A stretch of 64,000 nucleotides of DNA from Duganella sp. Root1480D1 (GCF_001427305.1 NZ_LMFZ01000048.1:63355-127354); one strand, 5' to 3'; positions 52,627-61,889 are shown, numbered from the stretch's first letter. The notes: a model not told the origin generated them from the sequence alone. Translations and numbers: made by a program.

Positions 52627-53785
52627 TGCGCAGGTCTTGGCGCAAGTCCTCGATATCTTCGATGCCGACGGAGAGCCGGATCAGGCCATCGCCGATGCCC
52701 AGCGTGGCGCGCTGTGCCGCGGGAATCGATGCATGGGTCATCAGGGCAGGGTGCTCGATCAGCGATTCCACCCCGCCCAGGCTTTCCGCCAGCGCAAACA
52801 CCTCGCAACGTTCGAGGAAGCGGCGGGCGCCGGCCAGGTCGGTGTCGAGGTCGATCGAGATGATGCCGCCAAAACCGTCCATTTGCGCCTTGGCCAGCGT
52901 GTGCTGGGGGTGCGACTCCAGGCCCGGATAGAACACCTTTTTCACCTTTGGCTCGCGTTCCAGCCAGCGAGCAAGTTCCAGGGCGCTCTTGCAGTGGCGC
53001 TCCATGCGGATCGCCAGCGTCTTCACGCCGCGCAGGGCCAGGAAAGCGTCGAACGGGCCGGCAATCGCGCCCACGGAGTTCTGCAGGAAACCTAGTTGCT
53101 CGCGCCAGGCCGACTGGCGCTCTTCGCCGCCGACCACCGCGATGCCGCCGATGATGTCGGAGTGCCCGTTCAGGTATTTTGTCGCCGAGTGCACCACGAT
53201 GTCGAAGCCCAGCTCCAGCGGGCGCTGCACGATCGGGCTGGCGAAGGTATTGTCGGCCACCGCCAGGATGCCGCGTTCGCGGCAGATGCGGGCGATTGCC
53301 GCCAGGTCGGCCAGCTTCAGCATCGGGTTGGTCGGGGTCTCGACCCACACCATCTTCGTTTCGGGGCGCAGGGCGGCCAGCAGGTTTTCTGGATTGGTCA
53401 GGTCGGCGTAGGTGAACTCATGCCCTGCGCTGCGGCGGCGCACGCGTTCGAACAGGCGGAAGGTGCCGCCATACATATCGTCGCCGGCGACGATGTGCGA
53501 ACCTGCATCGAGCAGTTCCAGCACGGTGGAAATGGCGGCCAGGCCCGAAGCGAAGGCGAAAGCTTGCGAGCCGCCTTCCAGGTCGGCCACACAGCGCTCC
53601 AGCGCCCAGCGCGTCGGATTATGCGAACGGCCGTAGTCCAGGCCTTTGTGGACGCCCGGGCTTTGCTGGACGAAAGTGGAAGTGGCATAGATCGGCGGCA
53701 TGATGGCGCCGGTCGATGGGTCCGGGTGCTGGCCCGCGTGGATGACGCGCGTGGCCAGGTGGGCTTTGGTCTTTTTGTCGGTCAA
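52607..53785 (-). CDS. Cystathionine gamma-lyase/synthase family PLP enzyme
   Basis: 392 residues. PLP lysine in IVVHSATKYLNGHSDIIGGI; substrate loop SHNPTRWALERCVADLEGGS; GDDMYGGTFRLFERV; and the C-terminal VGIEDIEDLRQDLRNAL. Next to a CBS-domain cystathionine beta-synthase, with ATGA overlap, a gamma-lyase of reverse transsulfuration (cystathionine to cysteine) is most likely. MetB-type gamma-synthase cannot be excluded by sequence alone. Confidence 0.85.
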   Translation of the reverse strand: MTDKKTKAHLATRVIHAGQHPDPSTGAIMPPIYATSTFVQQSPGVHKGLDYGRSHNPTRWALERCVADLEGGSQAFAFASGLAAISTVLELLDAGSHIVAGDDMYGGTFRLFERVRRRSAGHEFTYADLTNPENLLAALRPETKMVWVETPTNPMLKLADLAAIARICRERGILAVADNTFASPIVQRPLELGFDIVVHSATKYLNGHSDIIGGIAVVGGEERQSAWREQLGFLQNSVGAIAGPFDAFLALRGVKTLAIRMERHCKSALELARWLEREPKVKKVFYPGLESHPQHTLAKAQMDGFGGIISIDLDTDLAGARRFLERCEVFALAESLGGVESLIEHPALMTHASIPAAQRATLGIGDGLIRLSVGIEDIEDLRQDLRNALDAI

Positions 53786-55158
53786 GATAAGGTCCTGCGC
53801 AAGTGGTTGAGTAAGTCGTAGCGGGTGATCAGACCATAGAATTTGCCGCCTTCCGCGATCACGGCGGTCAAGCCGCGGTCCAGGGTATCACGGAGGGCGG
53901 GCATGCCGGCAGAGGGCGCCAGGGTTTCGACGCGGCTGGTCATGGTGGCGCCGACTTCGCCCTTGAACTGGGCGGCGTCGTTTTCCACCTTGAGCAGGAT
54001 GTCCGATTCATCGATGATGCCTGCCAGCTTGCCGTTGTCGATCACCGGCAACTGCGCCAGGTCCGCTGAACGCATGCGGTTGAAGGCGATCAGCAGGGTG
54101 TCGCCCGGCGCTACGCTGACCACGTCGCCGTGCTCGAACAGGCGGCCGATCAGGTCGCGCATGTCGCCCAGTTTCTGGCGCTGCAGCAGGCCCTGGTCGA
54201 ACATCCAGCTATCGTTGTAGACCTTGGACAGGTAGCGGGTGCCGGTGTCGCAAACGAAGGTCACCACGCGTTGCGGCTTGGCCTGTTCGCGGCAGTATTT
54301 CAGTGCCGCGGCCAGCAAGGTGCCGGTCGACGATCCTGCCAGAATGCCTTCAGCGCGAAGCAGGGCGCGTGCACTGTCGAAGCTTTCCTGGTCGGTGATG
54401 GTGTAGGCCTGCGAGATCGCATCCATGTTGGCGATGGCGGGAATGAAGTCTTCGCCAATGCCTTCCACTGCCCAGGAGCCGCTGGTGTCGGACACTTTGC
54501 CGGTGTCCACGTATTCCTTCAGGATGGAACCCTTGGGGTCGGCCAGGATGAATTTGACGTGCGGCGCGACCTTGCGGAAGTAGCGCGCCAGGCCGGTCAG
54601 GGTGCCGGAAGAGCCGACACCGACCACAATGGCGTCGATCTCGCGCGCCATCTGCTCCCAGATTTCCGGACCGGTAGTGGTTTCGTGGGCCAGCGGGTTG
54701 GCCTGGTTGTTGAACTGGTCGGCGAAGAAAGCGCCGGGGATCTCACTGGCCAGGCGGGCCGCGTAATCCTGGTAGTACTCGGGGTGGCCTTTGCCCACGT
54801 CGGAACGGGTGATGCGCACGTCTGCGCCCAGCGCCTTCAGGTGCAGGATCTTCTCGGTCGCCATCTTGTCCGGCACCACCAGCAGCACCTTATAGCCTTT
54901 GATGGCGCCGACCAGGGCCAAGCCAAGGCCGGTGTTGCCGGCGGTGGCTTCGACAATGGTGCCGCCCGGCTTGAGCAGGCCATCGCGTTCGGCCGCCTCG
55001 ATGATGGACAGGCCGATGCGGTCCTTGATGGAGCCGCCGGGGTTCTGGGATTCGAGCTTGAGGAACAGCCGGCACGGGCCGGTGTCGAGACGAGTGACTT
55101 CGGCAAGCGGTGTATTGCCGATCAGGCTGAACAAAGCTGCAGGACGGGTATTCTGCAT
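53782..55158 (-). CDS. cbs: Cystathionine beta-synthase with CBS-domain pair
   Basis: 458 residues. The PLP enzyme (1-330) has SLIGNTPLAEVTRL, the lysine motif SQNPGGSIKDRIGLSIIEAA, VEATAGNTGLGLALVGAIKG, GVGSSGTLTGLARYFRK and GILAGSSTGTLLAAALKYCR. Two CBS motifs at about 345-455 (GDVVSVAPGDTLLIAFNRMR, MTSRVETLAPSAGMPALRDT) may bind nucleotide and regulate activity. Condenses serine or O-acetylserine with homocysteine. Good SD GGAGAG. First gene of the two-gene operon. Confidence 0.88.
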   Translation of the reverse strand: MQNTRPAALFSLIGNTPLAEVTRLDTGPCRLFLKLESQNPGGSIKDRIGLSIIEAAERDGLLKPGGTIVEATAGNTGLGLALVGAIKGYKVLLVVPDKMATEKILHLKALGADVRITRSDVGKGHPEYYQDYAARLASEIPGAFFADQFNNQANPLAHETTTGPEIWEQMAREIDAIVVGVGSSGTLTGLARYFRKVAPHVKFILADPKGSILKEYVDTGKVSDTSGSWAVEGIGEDFIPAIANMDAISQAYTITDQESFDSARALLRAEGILAGSSTGTLLAAALKYCREQAKPQRVVTFVCDTGTRYLSKVYNDSWMFDQGLLQRQKLGDMRDLIGRLFEHGDVVSVAPGDTLLIAFNRMRSADLAQLPVIDNGKLAGIIDESDILLKVENDAAQFKGEVGATMTSRVETLAPSAGMPALRDTLDRGLTAVIAEGGKFYGLITRYDLLNHLRRTLS

Positions 55159-55261
55159 TTTCTCTCCTTGCGAAAAACGCGCATTGTGTGGCGATCCGAT
55201 TAAACCAAGAAGGAATATCTTTGCGCTAGCTTATACCTTTTTTGGTGGATGGCGGCTCGCG

Positions 55262-55267
55262 TATAAT
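55262..55267 (+). promoter_or_regulatory. -10 element of tdk
   Basis: TATAAT lies 30 bases before the GTG start of tdk. No good -35 hexamer is found at 16-18 bases; a TTGGTG is at 14. A leader of about 25 bases is implied. Confidence 0.35.
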
Positions 55268-55297
55268 CCTGCAGCGACTTTTAAATTAATTTCCACC

Positions 55298-55849
55298 GTG
55301 GCAAAACTCTACTTCCGCTATTCTGCGATGAACGCAGGCAAATCGACCTCCATGCTGCAGGTCGCCCATAACTACGAAGAGCAGGGCCTGATCGTGCGCC
55401 TGTTCACCGCGGCTATCGATGACCGCTATGGCGTGGGCAAGGTGACGTCCCGCCTGGGACCGCAGCGCGAAGTCGAGCTGTTCTCCTCCGAAACCAGCTT
55501 CCTGCAGGATATGCAGAAGGTCGCTTGCGTGCTGGTGGACGAGGCGCAGTTCCTGTCGCCGGAGCAGGTCAAGCAGCTGCACCAACTGGCGCAGGCCAAG
55601 GGCGTGCCGGTGATCTGCTACGGCTTGCGCAGCGACTTCCGCGGCGAGCCGTTCCCAGGTTCGGCCTACCTGCTCGCGCTGGCCGACGACATCGAAGAAA
55701 TCAAGAATATCTGCACCTGCGGCAAAAAAGCCACGATGAATATCCGGGTGGACGAGAAGGGTGAGCGTATTCGCGAGGGCGAGCAAATCAGCATTGGCGG
55801 CAACGAGGCCTACCGCCAGGCTTGCGGCCGTTGTTTCTACACGGGCTAA
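55298..55849 (+). CDS. tdk: Thymidine kinase
   Basis: 183 residues starting at GTG 55298 (MAKLYFRYSAMNAGKSTSML); no ATG precedes it. P-loop MNAGKST; Walker B-like VLVDEAQFLS; GLRSDFRGEPFPGSAYLLAL in the lasso region; zinc cysteines in CTCGKKA and CGRCFYTG. Phosphorylates thymidine in nucleotide salvage. Short Tdk type, as in Enterobacteria. The next gene starts on the base after its stop. Confidence 0.93.
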   Translation: MAKLYFRYSAMNAGKSTSMLQVAHNYEEQGLIVRLFTAAIDDRYGVGKVTSRLGPQREVELFSSETSFLQDMQKVACVLVDEAQFLSPEQVKQLHQLAQAKGVPVICYGLRSDFRGEPFPGSAYLLALADDIEEIKNICTCGKKATMNIRVDEKGERIREGEQISIGGNEAYRQACGRCFYTG

Positions 55850-56368
55850 TTGGATAAACTGTTTTACCTGACGCCGTCGCTATGCCTGGCGGTGGCAATC
55901 TGGGTGCTGTCGCGGCGCTATGTGGTATTCACGCTGCTGCAGCTTCCTGGCACCTTGTGTCATGAACTGGCTCATTTCCTGACTGGGCTGCTCACGCTTG
56001 CGCGGCCGGTTTCAATGTCGATCGTTCCGCGCCGCGAGGGCAAAGGGTACCGCTTGGGGGAGGTCCAGCTCGCCAACGCCAGCTGGTACAACTCCGCGCT
56101 GACCGCGCTGGCGCCGATGCTGCTGGTATTGATCCCGTGGTGGATTGCGGTGCTGCGCACGCGCGGCGCGTGGCACTTTACGCCCCTGGACGCCGGCCTG
56201 GCTTTCCTGATCGCGCCGCAGTTCCTGGCCTGCTGGCCGTCTGCGGCGGACTGGAAACTGGCCATGCGTTCATGGCCATTGGCGATTATTGCAGGCGCAG
56301 GGTGGTACGTCTGGATGACATACCCCGGGCTGCATTCGTGGCTGTCGTGGCATTGGCCGGCAGCTTGA
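55850..56368 (+). CDS. HELAH-motif membrane protein (M50-like)
   Basis: 172 residues, five hydrophobic segments. LCHELAHFLTGLL (about 37-49) gives an HExxH zinc motif inside the second membrane helix, as in site-2-type proteases. No NPDG-type second motif is seen, so activity is uncertain. The start TTG (55850) follows the tdk stop directly, so coupling is likely. Its last 83 bases overlap, on the other strand, the end of the second chemoreceptor gene. Confidence 0.6.
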   Translation: MDKLFYLTPSLCLAVAIWVLSRRYVVFTLLQLPGTLCHELAHFLTGLLTLARPVSMSIVPRREGKGYRLGEVQLANASWYNSALTALAPMLLVLIPWWIAVLRTRGAWHFTPLDAGLAFLIAPQFLACWPSAADWKLAMRSWPLAIIAGAGWYVWMTYPGLHSWLSWHWPAA

Positions 56369-58292
56369 AGGCGCGCACTTCGCGCGCCAGCGCTTCCGCC
56401 TGGTCCTGCATGGCTGCCGCCGCAGCCGCAGCTTCCTCGACGAGGGCGGCATTCTGTTGCGTCACCTGGTCCATCTGGCCGATAGCCTGGTTGACCTGGT
56501 CGATGCCCGCACGCTGCTCTTCGCTGGCGGCGCTGATTTCACCCATGATGTCGGTCACGCGGCCGACGCTGTTGACCACTTCTTCCATCGTCGCGCCGGC
56601 CAGTTCGACCAGCCTGGCGCCGGCTTCGACCTCGCCGGTGGAGTTGGCGATCAGGCCTTTGATCTCCTGCGCTGCCGCGGCACTGCGCTGGGCCAGGTTG
56701 CGTACTTCGGTGGCCACCACTGCAAAGCCGCGGCCTTGTTCGCCGGCGCGCGCCGCCTCGACTGCCGCATTCAAGGCCAGGATATTGGTCTGGAAGGCGA
56801 TGCCGTCGATGACCGAGATAATGTCTTCGATCTTGCGCGAAGCTTGGTTGATGGCGCCCATCTTTTCAACCACTTGCGCCACCTGGGCGCCACCGCGCGA
56901 GGCCACGTCCGATGCTTCGCGCGCCAGCGCGTTGGCCTGGCGCGCGTTGTCGGCGTTCTGGCGCACGGTGGAAGTCAGTTCTTCCATCGATGCTGCGGTT
57001 TCTTCCAGGCTGGAGGCCTGCTGCTCGGTGCGGGCCGACAAATCCTGGTTGCCGGCCGCGATTTCCGACGATGCGGTGGCGATCTGGTCGGCGCCTTCCC
57101 GCACGCCGCCAACCACATTGGCCAGGCGTTCGCTGATGCCGTTCATGGCGCCCAGCACCTTGCCGATTTCATCGCCGGTGGTAACGTCAAGGCGCACGGT
57201 CAGGTCGCCGCCGGCAATACGGCCGGCGGCATCCTGTACCTGCACCAGCGGGCGGGTCACGATGGCGCGCACCAGCAGCAACAGGCTGGCGGCGAAGGAG
57301 AGCAGGGCGACGATGCCGCAAACCGCATAACGGTTGCGCGCGGTAACGGCGTCCCTGGTGATTTCATGGACGTAGGTGCCGCCGGCGACAATCCATTTCC
57401 AGTCGTTGAAATGGCGGTACACCAGCAGTTTTTCCTGAGCGGCGGCTTTGCTGTCGGCATCGGCCCACATGTAGCGGATCTCGCCCGTTTTCTTCTCCAG
57501 CATCTCCTGGATGAAGGACTTGCCGTTGCTGTCCTTCGAATCGAGCATCGAAGCGCCTTCCTTGGATGGGTGGACCAGCAGCGTGCCGTAATCCTTGCCT
57601 GCAGCAGCATTCAGCACGTAGACATAGCCGGTTTCACCAATGCGTATCCCCTTGATCTTCTCTTTCAGGGCGGCGATGTTCTTACTGATATCGAGGCCGA
57701 TGAACAGCACGCCAACCACCTTGCCTGAGGCATCCTTGACCGGGTCGTACTGGGTGATGTAGGGCTTGCCGAACAACTGGGCCAGGCCGGTGTAGGAACG
57801 GCCTTCGCGCAGCAGGGCGTAGCTTGGGTTGTTGTGATCGAGCTTGGTGCCCACTGCGCGCTGTCCGTCTTCCTTCTTGACCGAGGTGGTCACCCTTACG
57901 AAATCCGCGCCATCGGCGGCGAAGATGGTGGCAATGGCGCCAGTCTGCGTGGTGAAGTCGTCGGGGATGCTGAAGTCGTTGTTGACGGCCTTGCCGTTGG
58001 CGGACAGTTGGCTGCCATCGAGCGCGAAGGGGCCGGGCACGTGGGCCGCAAACTGGCGCGCATAGTTGCCGGCATCGTTCACCATGGCTGCATTGAACAC
58101 GTCCAGCATGTTCGCCACGCCATTCAGGTCCGCCGCGACCTGGTCGCGGGCGCGTTGCTCCAGCATGGTGGTGCTGTTCCAGTTGATGAAGGCGATAAGT
58201 AGCGCTAACAGCGTGCTGACAAGGACAAAGGTGAAGGCGGCAATCTTGGTGCCGACGCTCCAGCTGCGCGCAGGGGACTTTGGATGGGCCAT
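56286..58292 (-). CDS. Methyl-accepting chemotaxis protein (Cache sensor type)
   Basis: 668 residues from the ATG at 58292 (MAHPKSPARSWSVGTKIAAF). TM1 about 15-35, a periplasmic sensor of Cache type (GETGYVYVLNAAAGKDYGTL, VHPSKEGASML, WKWIVAGGTYVHE), TM2 about 335-355, HAMP, then the signalling hairpin EAARAGEQGRGFAVVATEVR. A C-terminal tail of about 22 residues lies beyond the usual end (VRAFKLP). Senses small organic acids or similar ligands (not known). Signalling half nearly identical to the receptor at 13418-14965. Confidence 0.88.
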   Translation of the reverse strand: MAHPKSPARSWSVGTKIAAFTFVLVSTLLALLIAFINWNSTTMLEQRARDQVAADLNGVANMLDVFNAAMVNDAGNYARQFAAHVPGPFALDGSQLSANGKAVNNDFSIPDDFTTQTGAIATIFAADGADFVRVTTSVKKEDGQRAVGTKLDHNNPSYALLREGRSYTGLAQLFGKPYITQYDPVKDASGKVVGVLFIGLDISKNIAALKEKIKGIRIGETGYVYVLNAAAGKDYGTLLVHPSKEGASMLDSKDSNGKSFIQEMLEKKTGEIRYMWADADSKAAAQEKLLVYRHFNDWKWIVAGGTYVHEITRDAVTARNRYAVCGIVALLSFAASLLLLVRAIVTRPLVQVQDAAGRIAGGDLTVRLDVTTGDEIGKVLGAMNGISERLANVVGGVREGADQIATASSEIAAGNQDLSARTEQQASSLEETAASMEELTSTVRQNADNARQANALAREASDVASRGGAQVAQVVEKMGAINQASRKIEDIISVIDGIAFQTNILALNAAVEAARAGEQGRGFAVVATEVRNLAQRSAAAAQEIKGLIANSTGEVEAGARLVELAGATMEEVVNSVGRVTDIMGEISAASEEQRAGIDQVNQAIGQMDQVTQQNAALVEEAAAAAAAMQDQAEALAREVRAFKLPANATTATNAARGMSSRRTTLRLQ

Positions 58293-58539
58293 GGTTTCTT
58301 GATCTTTTCGGGGAAGGGCCGATATGATAACTCGTTGCCGCATGGAAATTCCACTTGTTACAAAATGTTTCTCAGTAAATTCAATGACTTAGCGTAAACC
58401 TTGCCAGGAAGCTCAGCCTTCAGTCTGGCTTAAGTGAAGCGCAGCACACTGGCCATCATCCCCTCTCCTATAGAGTGTCCTATCCTGTAGAATGGGATTA
58501 GCACTATCCTTATAGAATCACTACGTTCGGAGCAAGCCG

Positions 58540-60786
58540 ATGAAGAAGCACACCCTGTTGGCCACCATGTCCCTGGCACTGATCACCGCTTACGCAAGCG
58601 CGGCCCAGGCAGACAAGGCGACAGATGTAACCGTCAAGCCTGCAGCACAGCAGACCCAGGCCGCCCTGTGGGCGTCCCGCGTGCTGTCGCGCTACCATTA
58701 CAAGGCCATGCCGCTGGACGATGCGATGTCGGAGAAGATCTTCGACCGCTACTTCAAATCGCTCGACGGCGAAAAATTGTTCTTTACCCAGGCCGATATC
58801 GATTCCTTCAATAAGGAAAAGTCCCGCCTGGACGACGCGATCACCAGCGAAAACCTGCAAACGCCTTTCGCCATCTACAACCTGTACCTGCAGCGCTTCA
58901 CCGATCGCATGGCCTATGCCCGCGAGCTGCTGAAATCCAAATTCGACTTCGCGCAGGACGAGAGCTACCAGTTCGACCGCGAGAAGGCGGAATGGCCGAA
59001 GTCCGAAGCCGAGGTGAAAGACCTGTGGCGCAAGCGCGTGAAGAATGACTGGCTGCGCTTGAAGCTGGCCGGCAAGGACGACAAGGCGATCCGCGAAACC
59101 CTGGACAAGCGCTACGAAAACTACGTGACCCGCTCGCGCAAGCTGAATAGCGAGGACGTGTTCCAGATCTTCATGAATGCCTATGCCATGTCGATCGAGC
59201 CGCACACCAATTACCTGGGCCCGCGCGCTTCGGAGAACTTCGACATCGCCATGCGCCTGTCGCTGGAAGGCATTGGCGCCGTGCTGCAGAACCGCGACGA
59301 ATACACCGTGATCCGCGAAATCGTGCCGGGCAGCCCGGCCGGCCTGTCCAACAAGCTGAAGGTGGGCGACCGCATCGTCGGCGTGGCGCAGGGCGAATCC
59401 GAAAAGTACACCGACGTGCTGGGCTGGCGCATCGACGACGTGGTGCAGTTGATCCGCGGTCCGAAAGATTCGACCGTCAAGCTGCAGGTGCTGGGCGCCG
59501 ATGCCGGCCCGGACGGCAAGCCGATCATACTGTCGCTGGTGCGCAAGAAAATCAGCATGGAAGAACAGTCGGCCAAGCGCTCGATCCTGGAAGTCAAGGA
59601 CGGCGCCGTGAAGCGCCGTATCGGCGTGATCTCGCTGCCGACCTTCTACCAGGACTGGGATGCGCGCCGCAAGGGCGACAAGGACTACAAGAGCGCCACG
59701 CGCGACGTAGCCCGCTTGCTGGGTGAGCTGAAGAAAGAGAAGGTCGACAACGTGCTGATCGACCTGCGCAACAACGGCGGCGGTTCGCTGACCGAGGCGG
59801 TCGAGCTGACCGGCCTGTTCATCGATCGCGGCCCGGTGGTGCAGCAGCGTAATGCCGAAGGCCGCGTGGAAGTGGAAGCGGACAACGTGCCGGGCCTGTC
59901 GTGGGACGGTCCGGTCGGTGTGCTGATCAACCGTGGATCGGCATCGGCTTCCGAGATCTTCGCAGCGGCGATCCAGGATTACGGTCGTGGCCTGGTGATC
60001 GGCGAGCCTAGCTTCGGCAAGGGCACCGTGCAGACCCTGGTCAACCTGGACCGCTTTGGCCAGAGCGACAAGACTCGCTTCGGTGAACTGAAGATGACCA
60101 TTGCCCAGTTCTTCCGCATCAATGGCGGCACCACCCAGCTGCGCGGCGTTACGCCGGACATCAAGCTGGCCTCCACCAGCGATGCCGACAACTTTGGCGA
60201 ATCGAGCTACGACAATGCGCTGCCATACACCCAGATCAAGCCTGCGGTGTACATTCCGGCCGGCGAGTTGAAGGAAATCGTGCCGATCCTGGACAAGAAG
60301 CATGAGGCACGCGTTGCCAAGGATAAGGACTACCAATACCTGCTGGACGACATCAGCTACGTCAAAAAGCAGCGCCAGGACAATGTGGTCTCCCTGAATG
60401 AAGCCGTGCGCCGCAAGGAGCGCGACCAGCAGGAAGCCCGCGCCAAGCTGCGCGAACAGCGCCTGGCCGCCGGCCCGTCGCCGGATGATCCTATCCTGGT
60501 GCCGGACCCGAAAGACGCGCTGAACAAGGCAATTGCCGCCAAACCTGCCAACCCGCGCGCCGCCCAGCGCCAGGCCAACCAGGTACGTGGCGCGATCCGC
60601 ACCGACGATGGCTTGCAGGCGGATGAACGTTCCCTGTCTGCTGAACTGGATGCCGAAAAGGCCGCCAAGAATGCCAAGGACGTACTGCTGAACGAGGCAG
60701 TCCACATCCTGGCCGACGAGGTAAGCGTGCTGCGCACCGATACCCGCCTGGCCAGCCGTGTGCTGCCTTACGTCAGCGACAAGTGA
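58540..60786 (+). CDS. prc: Tail-specific C-terminal processing protease (Prc/Tsp)
   Basis: 748 residues, exported (signal peptide MKKHTLLATMSLALITAYASAAQA). N-terminal helical domain, PDZ (about 240-320; GIGAVLQNRDEYTVIREIVP, LKVGDRIVGVAQGE), S41 core with the Ser in NRGSASASEIFAAAI and the Lys in GEPSFGKGTVQTL, and the C-terminal DUF3340-type domain. Degrades tagged or misfolded periplasmic proteins. GGAG lies nine bases before the ATG. A strong terminator follows. Confidence 0.92.
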   Translation: MKKHTLLATMSLALITAYASAAQADKATDVTVKPAAQQTQAALWASRVLSRYHYKAMPLDDAMSEKIFDRYFKSLDGEKLFFTQADIDSFNKEKSRLDDAITSENLQTPFAIYNLYLQRFTDRMAYARELLKSKFDFAQDESYQFDREKAEWPKSEAEVKDLWRKRVKNDWLRLKLAGKDDKAIRETLDKRYENYVTRSRKLNSEDVFQIFMNAYAMSIEPHTNYLGPRASENFDIAMRLSLEGIGAVLQNRDEYTVIREIVPGSPAGLSNKLKVGDRIVGVAQGESEKYTDVLGWRIDDVVQLIRGPKDSTVKLQVLGADAGPDGKPIILSLVRKKISMEEQSAKRSILEVKDGAVKRRIGVISLPTFYQDWDARRKGDKDYKSATRDVARLLGELKKEKVDNVLIDLRNNGGGSLTEAVELTGLFIDRGPVVQQRNAEGRVEVEADNVPGLSWDGPVGVLINRGSASASEIFAAAIQDYGRGLVIGEPSFGKGTVQTLVNLDRFGQSDKTRFGELKMTIAQFFRINGGTTQLRGVTPDIKLASTSDADNFGESSYDNALPYTQIKPAVYIPAGELKEIVPILDKKHEARVAKDKDYQYLLDDISYVKKQRQDNVVSLNEAVRRKERDQQEARAKLREQRLAAGPSPDDPILVPDPKDALNKAIAAKPANPRAAQRQANQVRGAIRTDDGLQADERSLSAELDAEKAAKNAKDVLLNEAVHILADEVSVLRTDTRLASRVLPYVSDK

Positions 60787-60796
60787 TATAGCGGTT

Positions 60797-60835
60797 GGTT
60801 ATATCTAGTATTACTACAATAAAGTAGACAGATAT
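60797..60835 (+). repeat. Imperfect inverted repeat after prc
   Basis: GGTTATATCT and AGATATACC pair with one bulge around an AT-rich loop containing TACT/AGTA. No T tract follows. Possibly an RNA structure in the prc 3' region. Confidence 0.3.
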
Positions 60836-60894
60836 ACCGCGCCGCAGCATACTTACACCTGTCTCCTCTATTCTCCTCCAAGGAAATAGACTTC

Positions 60895-60922
60895 AGCCCG
60901 CTCTTGAGCGGGCTTTTTTTTT
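60895..60922 (+). terminator. Intrinsic terminator of prc
   Basis: Stem AGCCCGCT / AGCGGGCT (60895-60914, loop CTTG) followed by nine T residues (60914-60922), about 110 bases after the prc stop. Confidence 0.92.
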
Positions 60923-60991
60923 CTTAAGCCATCTGGTGGGGCAGAGTTAAACTTTGCTCGGCATCCGTAGAATTTCCCGGAATCCGTCTTT

Positions 60992-61029
60992 GGTTGTCAC
61001 TTGACAACCGCTGTGGATATTTCTAGAAT
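60992..61029 (+). promoter_or_regulatory. Promoter and palindromic operator of the HicA-like pair
   Basis: TTGACA (61001-61006) and TAGAAT (61024-61029) are 17 bases apart, close to the sigma70 consensus. A perfect 8-bp inverted repeat GGTTGTCA CT TGACAACC (60992-60999 and 61002-61009) covers the -35. The predicted start of transcription is only about six bases before the ATG at 61042, so the SD GGAG at 61031 would not be transcribed from this promoter. Confidence 0.65.
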
Positions 61030-61041
61030 CGGAGACTAGAG

Positions 61042-61311
61042 ATGGCTCGCCGGAACCACCCAAACAAAGAGGTCGAGGAAGCACTTAAACACGCGGAGGA
61101 ACTGGGGTGGCGTGTTGAAGTTGGCGGAAGTCACGCTTGGGGGAAACTATACTGCCCTTACAACGACGACGAATGCCGCTGCGGAGAGTTCTGCATCACG
61201 TCGATCTGGAGTACTCCCAAGAACCCGGGGAATCACGCCCGTGCCATTAAGCGAGTAGTTGGAAATTGCACGACTCGCAAAAAGCAAAATGAGGATTCCG
61301 CAAAGGAATAA
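61042..61311 (+). CDS. HicA-like toxin candidate
   Basis: 89 residues. N-terminus NHPNKEVEEALKHAEELGWR then VEVGGSHAWGKLYCP has the HicA layout: helix, GW, strand, and G-S-H (29-31) at the position of the catalytic His of HicA mRNA interferases. Unlike classic HicA (about 60 residues) it has four added cysteines (C38, C45, C47, C51) and a longer tail. Three bases upstream of an HTH gene; the pair has its own promoter with a palindrome on the -35. A toxin role is inferred. Confidence 0.6.
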   Translation: MARRNHPNKEVEEALKHAEELGWRVEVGGSHAWGKLYCPYNDDECRCGEFCITSIWSTPKNPGNHARAIKRVVGNCTTRKKQNEDSAKE

Positions 61312-61313
61312 TC

Positions 61314-61838
61314 ATGGAATTTACCTTTAAACTCAAATATCAATTAACGTCAGATGACTCGAATCATGACGAACTCATCGAACGGCTTGGTGAGGCCGGC
61401 TGCGACGACGCGTTGATTGGTATTGGACAGCCCGGTCGAGTCGCGCTGGAATTTACGCGAGAAGCAGAGAGCGCATTTGCTGCGTTGATTAGCGCGTTAG
61501 CAGATGTAAAGCGAGCAGTGCCCGCTGCAAAGCTGATCGAAGTTGGCCCAGACCTCGTAGGTTTGACGGACGTTGCTGATTTCGTCGGGGTCACCCGCCA
61601 AAACATACGCAAGCTTGCTGTCACAAATTCGACAAGCTTTCCCACCCCAGTCCACGAAGGTAGCTCCTCACTTTGGCATTTGGCCGATGTGCTTGGATGG
61701 CTAATGAAGAAGGGGACATACAAACTGGCGCCAGGCACGATCGAAATTGCTAAGACCGCCAAGCAATTGAACATTGCCAGGCAAGTCTTGCATCTTGAGC
61801 AAAACATCTCGGATGAGTTGCGGATGCTGATTGCCTAG
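61314..61838 (+). CDS. HTH protein, candidate antitoxin/autoregulator
   Basis: 174 residues, SD AAGGA. N-terminal about 78 residues form an alpha/beta domain (MEFTFKLKYQLTSDDSNHDE, ESAFAALISALADVKRAVPA). Residues about 80-135 are an AlpA/MerR-type helix-turn-helix (LVGLTDVADFVGVTRQNIRK, SSLWHLADVLGWLMKK). A helical tail ends the protein. It is not a HicB-fold antitoxin by eye. The palindrome on the upstream promoter is its likely operator. Confidence 0.6.
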   Translation: MEFTFKLKYQLTSDDSNHDELIERLGEAGCDDALIGIGQPGRVALEFTREAESAFAALISALADVKRAVPAAKLIEVGPDLVGLTDVADFVGVTRQNIRKLAVTNSTSFPTPVHEGSSSLWHLADVLGWLMKKGTYKLAPGTIEIAKTAKQLNIARQVLHLEQNISDELRMLIA

Positions 61839-61889
61839 TTCGGTTTATCGTTACCCCTATGCGTCCCACAGGACGGTAAAATCCTGTCC

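Noticed and set aside
58510..60705. 731-codon reverse-strand ORF opposite prc
   Set aside because: Same shadow effect; prc has signal peptide, PDZ and catalytic Ser/Lys in the forward frame.
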